DNA of 64,000 bases from Trebonia sp963737285. GTDB taxonomy: Bacteria > Actinomycetota > Actinomycetes > Streptosporangiales > Streptosporangiaceae. The notes below the pieces were generated by a model. It was not told the DNA's origin and ran no database searches. It saw nothing but the letters and a program-made list of their open reading frames with translations. The translations under genes and the position numbers were made by a program. The stretch is from assembly GCA_963737285.1 (NCBI GenBank), contig CAVTRT010000002.1, positions 496,001 through 560,000 of the forward strand. The letters run 5' to 3'. Shown piece after piece: positions 16,620 through 25,118 of this stretch (positions are counted from its first letter, which is position 1; every line of letters starts with the position of its first letter).

Positions 16620-18104
16620 GTGCGTTTTCTTCACGGTGCGCAGCCGTCCACCGATCTGACCTACAGCGACGTCTTCATGGTTCCCGGCCGGTCCTCGGTC
16701 GCCTCCCGGCTCGACGTTGACCTGACGACCCGCGATGGCAGCGGTGCGACCATCCCGATCATCGCCGCCAACATGACCGCCGTCTCGGGCCGGAGGATGG
16801 CTGAGACCATCGCCCGGCGCGGCGGCATCGCGGTGCTGCCGCAGGACATCCCCGCCGACGTGGTCGCCGATGTTATCTCCTGGGTAAAGACGCGCGACCT
16901 CGTGGCGGACACCGCCATCACGCTGTCCCCAACCCAGACCGTAGGAGAGGCGCTGGCGCTGCTGCCCAAGCGGGCACACGGGGCGGTCATCGTGGTCGAT
17001 GGCGACCGGATCCCGGTTGGCGTGGTCACCGAGGCTGACTGCGCCGGGGTCGACCGGTTCGCCCAGCTGCACACGGTCATGTCTACCGCCCCGTTCACGC
17101 TGCCCGCGGGAACGCCCCCGGCGGCGGCCTTCGGCCTGCTGCACGAGGGCCGCCACCGGCTCGCCCCGGTGGTCTCGCCGACCGGGCAGTGCGTGGGCAT
17201 CTTGACCAGGACGGGCGCACTGCGGGCGACCTTGTACTCCCCCGCCGTGGACGCCAGCGGGCGGCTACGCGTCGGCGCCGCGGTCGGCGTCAACGGGGAC
17301 GTCGCGAAGAAGGCCAAGCTCTTGCTGGACGCCGGAGTGGACATGCTGGTCGTGGATACGGCGCACGGGCACCAGGAGAAGATGATCTCCGCGCTGCGCT
17401 CCCTGCGCCAGGCCCTGCCGCGGGTTTCCCCGGCGGGGAGCGCCGGAGCGCAACCCGGGCCAGCGCTGGTTCCCGTGGTGGCGGGCAACGTTGTCACCGC
17501 CGCTGGGGTCGCCGACCTTGTCGAGGCGGGCGCGGACATCGTCAAGGTCGGCGTGGGGCCTGGCGCCATGTGCACCACCCGGATGATGACCGGCGTGGGC
17601 CGCCCGCAGTTCTCGGCCGTCTTGGAGTGCGCGCGGGAGGCATCCCGGCTGGGCGCGCACGTCTGGGCGGACGGCGGCGTCAGGCACCCCCGCGACGCGG
17701 CACTCGCGCTAGCCGCGGGGGCGTCGGCCGTGATGATCGGCTCGTGGTTCGCTGGCACCTACGAGTCGCCAGGTGACACCTTCAGGGACGCCGACGGGCG
17801 ACTGTACAAGGAAAGCTTCGGCATGGCCTCGGCCCGGGCAGTCCGGCTGCGGTCCGCCGGGGACTCCGCCTACGAGCGCGCCCGCAAGGAGCTGTTCGAG
17901 GAGGGCATCTCATCGGCGCGGATGTACCTGGACCCGGCCAGGCCCGGCGTCGAGGACCTGCTCGACATGATTGTCGCCGGGGTGCGCAGCTCGTGCACCT
18001 ACGCCGGGGCGCGCGACCTGCCGTCGCTGGCCGCGAACGCCATCGTGGGCATCCAGAGTGTCTCCGGCTACGCCGAGGGCATGCCCGTCCCGATGAGCTG
18101 GTAG
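16620..18104 (+). CDS. guaB1: GuaB1 family IMP dehydrogenase-related protein (GMP reductase type)
   Basis: 494 residues. TIM-barrel of the IMPDH/GMPR family interrupted by a CBS pair (about 90-220: VGEALALLPKRAHGAVIVV, then LLHEGRHRLAPVV). Active-site loop GPGAMCTTR carries the catalytic Cys; VDTAHGHQ and WADGGVRHPRDAALALAAGA are barrel signatures. The mycobacterial GuaB1 branch has been shown to act as a GMP reductase, returning GMP to IMP, so that is the likely role. GTG start without a ribosome binding site, probably leaderless. Confidence 0.88.
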   Translation: MRFLHGAQPSTDLTYSDVFMVPGRSSVASRLDVDLTTRDGSGATIPIIAANMTAVSGRRMAETIARRGGIAVLPQDIPADVVADVISWVKTRDLVADTAITLSPTQTVGEALALLPKRAHGAVIVVDGDRIPVGVVTEADCAGVDRFAQLHTVMSTAPFTLPAGTPPAAAFGLLHEGRHRLAPVVSPTGQCVGILTRTGALRATLYSPAVDASGRLRVGAAVGVNGDVAKKAKLLLDAGVDMLVVDTAHGHQEKMISALRSLRQALPRVSPAGSAGAQPGPALVPVVAGNVVTAAGVADLVEAGADIVKVGVGPGAMCTTRMMTGVGRPQFSAVLECAREASRLGAHVWADGGVRHPRDAALALAAGASAVMIGSWFAGTYESPGDTFRDADGRLYKESFGMASARAVRLRSAGDSAYERARKELFEEGISSARMYLDPARPGVEDLLDMIVAGVRSSCTYAGARDLPSLAANAIVGIQSVSGYAEGMPVPMSW

Positions 18105-18113
18105 CCGTGCCTG

Positions 18114-18216
18114 CCGTAGCAGCAGCGCTGGCACATCTCTGTAGCAACGGCTTGCGGGCCATGGCACATCACTGCTACCCATGCGACAGCGCTGGCACAT
18201 TGCCGATTACGGGCGA
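18114..18216 (-). repeat. Dispersed palindromic repeat, copy A
   Basis: Contains CATCACTGC and GCGACAGCGC between two GGCACA motifs, and an adjacent half unit with CAGCGCTGGCACAT (18126-18139, repeated at 18190-18203). The core matches copies B (34707-34800) and C (39907-39997). It lies between the 3' ends of guaB1 and the convergent hydrolase gene. Confidence 0.55.
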
Positions 18217-18233
18217 CTGCAGGGAAGCAGGCT

Positions 18234-19027
18234 TTATCCAGCCGCGCTCTGCTCGGCCGCCGCGCCGTGGTTCGACACGGCGTCGGCTACCCAGGCCGCG
18301 ATGCGGTCTGCGAGGGCATCGTCGGTCGCCCGCTCGGCGTGCTCGAAGCCGGGCAGCATCCACAGCTCCTTCGGGTCGCGTGCACCGTCGTAGAGCTCAC
18401 GCCCGTGCTCGGGCGGGAAGTAGCGGTCGGCGTCCCCGTGGACGATGAGCACGGGGACCGGGGAGATGGTTCCGGCCGCCTCGGCCGGCGGGACCGGCAT
18501 CGGGTTCCACCCGTTGCTGGCGATGCGGGTGCCATAGAAGTGACGGGTGAGCAGTCGGCCGAGCCGTCTCTCGGCGGCGAAGTGCACCCGGCGCATGGCC
18601 TCGGTCCCTCGGAAGTACCAGTGGCCGGGACTGCTCACCGAGACGACCGCGTCCACCCCGCCGAGCAGCCCGGCCTGGCGCAAGACGACCGAGCCGCCCA
18701 TGGAAAAGCCCACCGTGGCGATCCGCTCGTAGCCAAGCTGGCGGGCGTACCGGACGGCCACGTCGAGGTCGTAGATCTCCTTGTCGCCCAGCGTGGACAG
18801 GCCGCCGGACCTGCCATGGCCGCGGAAGTCGAACGTCACGACGCCGGCGGCGGTGGCAAACCGCTTGGCGATCTTCCACACCATGGGCTTCTGCCACGAC
18901 AGCGTGAACCCGTGCGCGATGACGATCCCGAGGCCCGCCCCGGGCCCTTGGGGCCAGGCAGGTGAACGGCGTCGATCGGAACACCGTCCTGCGTGACCAG
19001 GGTGGCAGTGGTGACGACAGAACTCAC
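18234..19027 (-). CDS. Alpha/beta hydrolase (one frameshift)
   Basis: Serine hydrolase with oxyanion HGF in IVIAHGFTLSWQ, nucleophile Ser in GFSMGGS, acid in HGDADRYFP and His in GFEHAE. The GTG at 19027 has GGAAGGAG 4 nt upstream and encodes VSSVVTTATLVTQDG; this N-terminal part (to LPGPKGPG) and the rest of the gene are in different frames. One base appears to be missing near 18935-18945, within AAGGGCCCGGGG on the coding strand. Both parts are typical of one protein of about 265 residues, so the gene is probably intact in the organism. Substrate unknown. Confidence 0.75.
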
Positions 19028-19109
19028 CGTGCTCCTTCCGGCCTTGCGTAAACCAAGCCTAAGCCCAGCGGCGCACACCTAGCACTGCCGGGCCGGCCGC
19101 ACGCGAAGA

Positions 19110-19140
19110 GCCGCGCACTGGGCTACCCCCAGTGCGCGGC
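19110..19140 (-). terminator. Terminator hairpin after amtB
   Basis: Perfect 13-bp arms GCCGCGCACTGGG (19110-19122) and CCCAGTGCGCGGC (19128-19140) with a 5-nt loop, 33 bp past the amtB stop and upstream of the hydrolase start. Confidence 0.85.
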
Positions 19141-19172
19141 CCCTAACGCTTCGGCTGCAACGAAGCGCGTGA

Positions 19173-20612
19173 TCACTCCTCTGCTGACGCCGAGACCGAC
19201 TGGTGCGGCTGCTCAGTCGACGGCGAGGACTCGGCCGCGGCGACCGAGGACAGGAACGGGTGGTCGGGGAACGCCTCCTCGCCGTGGATCGCGACGTCGC
19301 CGATCTCCAGAACCTCGTCCGGCAGGCGCAGCTTGAGCCGCAGGACGTACTTGATGAAGTAGAGGATGGCGGCGGTGACGAGCGAGTCCCAGATGATGAT
19401 TGTCACGGCGGCGCCGAGCTGGACGAGTACCTCGTGCCAGTGATGGCCCCAGATCCCGCCCGCCCCGGAGACCGCGCCGACCGTACTGCCCTTCGCGCCG
19501 AAGTACAGGATCATGTTCGGGTCGGCGAGCACGCCCACCAGCAGGCCGCCGAGGAGGCCGGCGATGCCGTGCGTGTAGATGACGCCGAGCGCGTCGTCGA
19601 CCTTGTTGAACGGCCAGACGTACTTCGGCAGCGTGTACCAGGCGACCCAGACGACCACCGGGGCGGCGAGGCCGATGATGATGGCGCCGAGGCCGTTAAC
19701 GTAGCCGGCCGCCGGGGTGATGCCGACCAGGCCACAGATCATGCCGTTGAGGCCACCGAGGAAGGTCGGCTTCTTCTCGCTGGAGAAGTTCCAGTCCATG
19801 AGGATCCAGACCATCATGGCGGTCGCGGTGGCGAGGTTGGTGTTGATCACCGCGGCGGAGGCGTCGGTGGAGGCATAGTACGGGTCACCGCCGTTGAAGC
19901 CGTTCCAGCCGAGCCACAAGATTCCGGCGCCGATCGCGACCATCATCAGGTTGCTCGGGATCGCCCTTTCCCGGTCCTTCTTAAGGCGCGGGCCGATGAT
20001 GGCCGCGGCGGTAAAGCCGGAGACGCCGGCGGCCAGGTGGATGACGTAGCCACCGGAGAAGTCCAGCGCACCCTTCTGCGCCCAGTAGCCGCCGCCCCAC
20101 AGCAGGAAGGCGTTGACGGCGTAGGCAAAGGTGATCCACAGCGGGACGAAGATGCACCAGACCTTGAAGCTGATGCGGCCAAGGACGCTGCCGATGAACA
20201 GAATCGGGGTGATCGCCGCGAACACGAACTGGAAGTACTCGATCGAGGCACCCGGCATGTTAAAGCCAGTGCCGCTGGGGTCCAGCGACTTCGGCATGCC
20301 CGGGTTGACGAGCGGGATGCTCGCCTGGCCGGTCTCGGCCTGCGCCCCGAGGATGGTGCGCGGGTCACCGACGAAGGTGTGGACCAGCGGGGTGCCAAAG
20401 CCCATCTTGTAGGCCCAGAGCACCCAGGTAATCAGAACGAGACAGAAGGTACAGAACACCATCATCATGGTGTTCATGATCCATTTCTTCTGCACGAGGC
20501 CGCCGTAGAGCACGGCCAGGGCCGGGATGGACATAAGCCCGACGAGCGTCGCAGCTGTCAGCTGCCAGGCGTTGTCACCGCTTCCGACCATCCAGCTTGG
20601 ATACGGACTCAC
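19173..20612 (-). CDS. amtB: Ammonium transporter
   Basis: Inner-membrane ammonium channel, about 479 residues with 11 predicted helices. The pore twin-His positions are seen as VIHLAAGVSGF and IYTHGIAGLLGG; GGYVIH and NNLMMV-type segments are typical. GTG at 20612 is preferred because GGAGGAG lies about 10 nt upstream; a longer in-frame start at 20702 has none. The soluble C-terminal tail (about 60 residues, acidic/Ser-rich) is longer than in E. coli AmtB. The usual glnK and glnD partners do not follow; a terminator does. Confidence 0.93.
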   Translation of the reverse strand: MSPYPSWMVGSGDNAWQLTAATLVGLMSIPALAVLYGGLVQKKWIMNTMMMVFCTFCLVLITWVLWAYKMGFGTPLVHTFVGDPRTILGAQAETGQASIPLVNPGMPKSLDPSGTGFNMPGASIEYFQFVFAAITPILFIGSVLGRISFKVWCIFVPLWITFAYAVNAFLLWGGGYWAQKGALDFSGGYVIHLAAGVSGFTAAAIIGPRLKKDRERAIPSNLMMVAIGAGILWLGWNGFNGGDPYYASTDASAAVINTNLATATAMMVWILMDWNFSSEKKPTFLGGLNGMICGLVGITPAAGYVNGLGAIIIGLAAPVVVWVAWYTLPKYVWPFNKVDDALGVIYTHGIAGLLGGLLVGVLADPNMILYFGAKGSTVGAVSGAGGIWGHHWHEVLVQLGAAVTIIIWDSLVTAAILYFIKYVLRLKLRLPDEVLEIGDVAIHGEEAFPDHPFLSSVAAAESSPSTEQPHQSVSASAEE

Positions 20613-21076
20613 AGTATTTACACTCCTCCAGGGCTTGCCTGTGAAGGGGCCACACGGGGACCAGGGTCGCCCCCCAAGGGCTTGCTGACGTGCCCCGGCC
20701 ACTCCGCCTACTTGCTTGCATGCAACGGTTAATGTTTCCCATGCAGGGGTTTCGGAGGCATTTCCCGTTTGTTACGCGAACGGTAACGTCCCTGGCCACA
20801 GCCGCATTCATGTTTCGTCCATGTGTCGCCACCGCTGAGGGAGCCGACCGCGAGCGCGAATCTTGCCCGCTTCGCTCCCAAAGTCTCGTATCCGTAACGT
20901 TGCGAGCTCGTTGCGGATACACCACTTGCCCTCCAGTACCGGATCCCGCTAGGACCCTCGTCCGCGTCACCGCCGCGTCCTTCTCCGCTCGGGCTAACTA
21001 CCCACTCATCCGATGCTTGGATCGGGATGGCTGGGTAGGGACTACGTGCGGATGGTGCTGATTTGGGGAATCAGCA
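20613..21076. promoter_or_regulatory. Divergent control region of amtB with two inverted repeats
   Basis: 464 bp without a supported gene. Two palindromes: GTTAC (20771-20775) and GTAAC (20783-20787) with 7 nt between; and a longer one, GTATCCGTAACG (20888-20899) against CGTTGCGGATAC (20909-20920), one mismatch in 12, 9-nt centre. Both carry GTAAC half-sites reminiscent of GlnR boxes (GTnAC...GaAAC), but the spacing does not match the standard box exactly. The longer palindrome could serve either amtB or the small membrane gene at 21077. Confidence 0.4.
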
Positions 21077-21700
21077 ATGTACTTGGCAGCAGGGAAGGTT
21101 CTTTCATCCACCGGCGGCCTGTGGGCGATAACGCTGGTTGCGGTCGGGGGGCTGGCCTTCTGGCTCATCATGACGGTGGCAGTCGCGCCCCGGCGCCCCG
21201 ATCGGGGCGTAGGGAAGTTCGGCCAGGCGCCAGCGGCGAACCAGGTACTCGCCGATGGGAGGGGAAGCCCTAGGACGCCATGGGCCCCCGGTACCAGCAC
21301 GGGCCAGCGGCCAGCGCCCCAGAGCGTGCTTGACGCCGAGCCGTTCCCGGACAGCGAGGCCAAGCCGGCCGCTGCGACGATGAGCAGGCCCGCCGCGCCG
21401 GCGGATCCCAAGATGGCGACCGGCCCTGGCGTGGCAGCGCCCCACGACACGGCGGTGACCAGGGACGATGTGCCTCGCGTACCCGGCCAGCGGGCGGATA
21501 ATCCGGTCCAGGTACCCCGGCAGCCAGCCGAGGCCGCCCGAACGGGAACCCCGAACCCAGAAAGAACCGACATGGATAAGAGAACTGAGGAGCCAGGCGT
21601 CCAGTGGACGGCGCCCGCGCAGCGCCAGAGCACCACCGACGACGCCGTCCCCAGCAACCAGGAGCAGTCCAGGACGAACCGGGACCGGTCCCAGGACTAG
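21077..21700 (+). CDS. Hypothetical single-pass membrane protein
   Basis: 207 residues. One membrane helix near the N-terminus (LWAITLVAVGGLAFWLIMTV), then a long Pro/Ala/Arg/Gln-rich hydrophilic tail without a recognisable domain. ATG at 21077 follows GGGGAA at good distance. Convergent with the acyl-CoA dehydrogenase gene. I do not recognise a family; the low-complexity tail makes homology uninformative. Confidence 0.6.
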   Translation: MYLAAGKVLSSTGGLWAITLVAVGGLAFWLIMTVAVAPRRPDRGVGKFGQAPAANQVLADGRGSPRTPWAPGTSTGQRPAPQSVLDAEPFPDSEAKPAAATMSRPAAPADPKMATGPGVAAPHDTAVTRDDVPRVPGQRADNPVQVPRQPAEAARTGTPNPERTDMDKRTEEPGVQWTAPAQRQSTTDDAVPSNQEQSRTNRDRSQD

Positions 21701-21744
21701 GCCGGCCGGGACCGGGCTAGTCCCTGGGACCAGGCGCGAGAGGA

Positions 21745-23082
21745 CTAGGCCGGAAGGTTCACCAGATCCGCGAGGGCTGCGCGGTGTGCGCCGGGCGTAC
21801 CGAACGCCACCGACGCGGCCTTGGCGCGCTTGAGGTACAGATGCGCCGGATGCTCCCAGGTGAAGCCGATGCCGCCGTGCATCTGGACACATTCCTGCGC
21901 GGCGGTCACGGCCGCCTCGCAGCACGCGGACTTGGCAAGCGCCAGCGCGACCGGCGTGTCCGGGTCGCCGGCGGCCAGGCAGGCCGCCGCGTACCTGGAG
22001 GCCGCGCGCGCCTGGGCAATGGCGGCCCACAGATCGGCGAGCCGGTGCTTGAGGCCCTGGAACGAGCCAATCTGGCGGGCGAACTGGCGGCGATCCTTGG
22101 CGTAGGCGACCGTCATGTCCAGGCATCGCGCAGCGAGCCCGACCTGCTCGGCGGCCAGGATCACCGCGCCCGCGACCAGCCCCGCCTCTACGGCCGCGAC
22201 CGCGGCCGCGCCGACGGCGACCTGCCGGGCCGACGCGCCGTCCAGCGAGATATCGCACAGCTGCCTGGTCATGTCCAGCGACGTCACCGGCGACCGGTGA
22301 ACGCCGACAGCGCCGGCCTCGACCAGGTACAGGCCGTTCGGCACGCCCTCGGCCGGGACCAGCAGCACGTCGGCGGGCAGTGCGTCCGCGACGGACGCGA
22401 TGGTGCCGCGCAGCCGGAAGGTCGCGTCCTCGCGGTCGCCGGCCTGCGTACCTGACAGCTGCACGTCCACCGGGAACGGGGCACCCGGAGCCAGGTCGAC
22501 CGGGATGGCGAGCGCGGCGGTCACCGTGCCGTCGGCCAGCCGCCGCAGCAGGTCGGCCGCCGTCCCGGCCTGCGAAGTACCGGCACCAGAGCCGCCGGCG
22601 CTCGCGTTCCCGGCATCCGAGCCTCCGGTAGCCCGCTGCCGCGCGGCGGCGAACATCCGGGCGGCCGCGCTCGCTGCCGAGGCAGCCGGGCCAGCAGCCG
22701 GGCCACCGGCCACCGACGACGCGGCGCGGGCGGCTGAAGAAGCGGCCGACGCCGCCGCAGCCGTGGCCACCGCGGCGCTGCCCAGGTACGGTACCGGCGC
22801 GACGTAGGCGCCGAACCGCTCGGCCGCCGCCGCCAGCTCCCGGTAGGAGGCGCCGGCTCCGCCGAGCTCCTCGCCGATCAGCAGGCCGCCGATGCCGATG
22901 TCGGAGGCCAGCGCCTTCCACAGGGCCACGTCATAGGTCTCGGCCTGCTCAGTGCGCGCGATCACGCCTGCTGGCCCCGACCGGGCCGCGAGGACGCCGT
23001 CAAGGGCAGCTGCGAGGGACCGTTCGGTATCGGTGTACAAAAGGTCTACGGGGGCGGCGGTCACCGGGGCAGGTCCTTCCAT
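21745..23082 (-). CDS. Acyl-CoA dehydrogenase (beta-type subunit)
   Basis: 445 residues. N-terminal helical domain with IGGLLIGEELGGAGASYRELA, an unusual Ala/Ser/Gly-rich insert of about 70 residues (about 105-175), then the C-terminal helical domain: DRRQFARQIGSFQGLKHRLAD and CVQMHGGIGFTWEHPAHLYLKRA. This C-terminal signature is common in the second subunit of heteromeric acyl-CoA dehydrogenases of steroid and fatty-acid breakdown. Its start overlaps the 3' end of the upstream acyl-CoA dehydrogenase by 22 bp, so both are likely one complex. Confidence 0.85.
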   Translation of the reverse strand: MEGPAPVTAAPVDLLYTDTERSLAAALDGVLAARSGPAGVIARTEQAETYDVALWKALASDIGIGGLLIGEELGGAGASYRELAAAAERFGAYVAPVPYLGSAAVATAAAASAASSAARAASSVAGGPAAGPAASAASAAARMFAAARQRATGGSDAGNASAGGSGAGTSQAGTAADLLRRLADGTVTAALAIPVDLAPGAPFPVDVQLSGTQAGDREDATFRLRGTIASVADALPADVLLVPAEGVPNGLYLVEAGAVGVHRSPVTSLDMTRQLCDISLDGASARQVAVGAAAVAAVEAGLVAGAVILAAEQVGLAARCLDMTVAYAKDRRQFARQIGSFQGLKHRLADLWAAIAQARAASRYAAACLAAGDPDTPVALALAKSACCEAAVTAAQECVQMHGGIGFTWEHPAHLYLKRAKAASVAFGTPGAHRAALADLVNLPA

Positions 23083-24272
23083 GCGATGTCCTTGTCGGCG
23101 CGCGGCTCAGGCGGCAGGCCAAGCACGCGCTCGGCGATGATGTTGCGGAGGATCTCCGAGGTCCCGCCCTCGATGGAGTTGCCCTTAGCCCGCAGGTACC
23201 GGAAGCCCGGCCCGCGCGCGTAGTCACTGGAGGAGTCCCTGCGTATCGCCCAGTCGTCGTAGCGCAGGCCGTCCGCCCCGTTGAACTCGACCTCCCAGCC
23301 GGAAATCTCCTGGTTCAGCAGCGCGAACACCAGCTTCCCCGCAGAGCGCCTCCGGCCCTGGCTCGCCCGCCGCCAGCTGCTGGCGCAGCCGCTCGGCAGC
23401 GAGCCGCGAAACCTCCGCGCGCGCCCACAGGGCAAGCAGCCGCTGCTGCAGCTCGGGGGTACGGCGCTGCGGGTGCTGCCGCCAGGCGGTCGCCGCGAAC
23501 CCGATCATGGCCTCCTCCCTGGCCGCGGCGCGGGAGCTGCCGATGGCCACCCGCTCGTTCATCAAGGTCGCGTTGGCGACCTTCCAGCCATCGCCGATGC
23601 CGGCGATACGGTTGGCGTCGGGCACGCGTGCCTCGGTGAAGAAGACCTCGTTGAACTCCGCCTCGCCGGTCGCCTGGCGCAGTGGCCGGACCTCAACCCC
23701 GCTCTGGTGCATGTCGATGACGAAGTAGGTCAGCCCGGCGTGCTTGGGCACGTCCGGGTCGGTGCGGGCGAGCAGCAGGCCCCACCTGGCATGGTGCGCC
23801 AGCGACGTCCAGACCTTCTGCCCGGTGACCACCCACTCGTCGCCGTCGCGGACCGCGCGTGTCGCCAGGTTCGCCAGGTCACTGCCCGCGCCGGGCCGCT
23901 GAACAGCTGGCACCAGACCTCCTCGCAGGTCCACAGGGGCCGAAGCCATCGGGTCTGCTGCTCTTGCGACGCGCACGCGATGAGGGTCGGCGCTGCCATG
24001 CCAAGGCCGATCACGTTGGCCCTGCCGTCGATGTCAGGCGCGCCGGCCGCGGCGAGCTCGGCCTCCGCGGCCGGCTGCAGGGAGCGTGGCAGGCCGAGGC
24101 CGCCGTGGCCCTTGGGGTAGTGGACGTACCCGAGGCCGGCGTCGAACCGGGCGTTCAGGAAGTCCTGGCGGGAAAGCTGGGCTGGCGGGTGCTCCGCGAG
24201 GAACGCGCGGACGCGCTCGCGAAGCTCTGCTTCAAGATCAGCGTGACCGGCTGCGGCCTCTTCATTGAGCAC
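23061..24272 (-). CDS. Acyl-CoA dehydrogenase (alpha-type subunit; two frameshifts)
   Basis: The full set of domains is present but spread over three frames. N-terminal part (GTG at 24272; YPKGHGGLGLPRS, CQLFS), middle part from GAGSDLANLATRAV through DEWVVTGQKVWTSLAHHA to MNERVAIGSS, and C-terminal part (GKLVFALLNQE, GNSIEGGTSEILRNIIAERVLGLP). A base seems missing near 23900 (LFS-EPGAGSD) and one G too many near 23345 in a G run. FAD contacts and the C-terminal signature are intact, so the gene is probably functional in the organism. Flavoenzyme of acyl-CoA beta-oxidation; substrate unknown. Confidence 0.75.
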
Positions 24273-24336
24273 AGCCCATATTCTGTCAGGATTTCCCGGT
24301 CACGCACACTAGTTGACCGGCTCCTAGCTGACAGTC

Positions 24337-25089
24337 CTAGCTGACAGGGCCGCCGGCCGCGTACAGGATCTGGCCGGACACGTAGCCGGCCTCCTCGCGG
24401 GCGAAGAACGAGACGGCAGCCGCGATGTCCGCGGGCTCGCCAACCCGACCGACGGCGATGGCCTTGGCACTGGCGGCCTTGAAGTCGTCGAAGGACATGC
24501 CAAGGCGCTCGGCGGTCGCCTTGGTCATCTCGGTCGCGACGAAGCCCGGCGCGACGGCGTTCGCGGTGATGCCGAACTTGCCGAGCTCCAGGGCGAGGGT
24601 CTTGGTGTAGCCCTGCATGCCGGCCTTGGCGGCGGAGTAGTTGACCTGGCCCCTGTTCCCGACCGCCGACGTCGACGAGAGGTTGATGATCCGGCCCCAC
24701 TTGGCGTTTACCATGTAGCCCTGGACCGCTCGGGTCATCAGGAACGCGCCCTTCAGGTGGACGCTCATGACGGTGTCCCAGTCACCCTCGGACATCTTGA
24801 ACAGCAGGTTGTCGCGGGTCACGCCGGCATTGTTGACGAGCACGGTGGGCTCGCCAAGCTCGGCGGCAATCTTGTCGACAGCGGCCTTCACCTGATCGGC
24901 GCTGCTGACGTCGGCGCCGACCCCGAGCGCCTTGCCGCCCGCCTCCTCGATCTGCGACACGGTGTCCGCGCAGGCCGCCTCGTCCAGGTCAAGCACCGCC
25001 ACGGCCATCCCGTCGGCGGCCAGGCGCTTGGCGGTAGCGGCGCCGATCCCCCGCGCGGCCCCGGTCACGATAGCAATTCGCTGCGGCAT
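24337..25089 (-). CDS. fabG: 3-oxoacyl-ACP reductase FabG (SDR)
   Basis: NADPH-dependent reduction of 3-oxoacyl-ACP in fatty-acid or PHA metabolism. Cofactor motif TGAARGIGAATA, NNAG in VLVNNAGVTRD, catalytic Ser in NLSSTSAVGN and YSAAKAG (Tyr/Lys). 250 residues. ATG at 25089 has GAGGGAG 8 nt upstream, so it is translated independently, although no stop codon separates it in frame from the DUF2079 gene above. Located next to acyl-CoA dehydrogenases, consistent with acyl metabolism. Confidence 0.9.
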   Translation of the reverse strand: MPQRIAIVTGAARGIGAATAKRLAADGMAVAVLDLDEAACADTVSQIEEAGGKALGVGADVSSADQVKAAVDKIAAELGEPTVLVNNAGVTRDNLLFKMSEGDWDTVMSVHLKGAFLMTRAVQGYMVNAKWGRIINLSSTSAVGNRGQVNYSAAKAGMQGYTKTLALELGKFGITANAVAPGFVATEMTKATAERLGMSFDDFKAASAKAIAVGRVGEPADIAAAVSFFAREEAGYVSGQILYAAGGPVS

Positions 25090-25118
25090 GTGGTTATCTC
25101 CCTCATCGGCCCACTTTG

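Noticed and set aside
19203..20732. Long open frame on the plus strand opposite amtB
   Set aside because: AmtB on the minus strand has full family motifs; the plus-strand product is Asp/Arg-rich without any recognisable fold.
20771..20920. Calling the amtB upstream repeats GlnR boxes
   Set aside because: GTnAC half-sites are present but the second half and the 6-nt spacing do not fit the usual box well enough.
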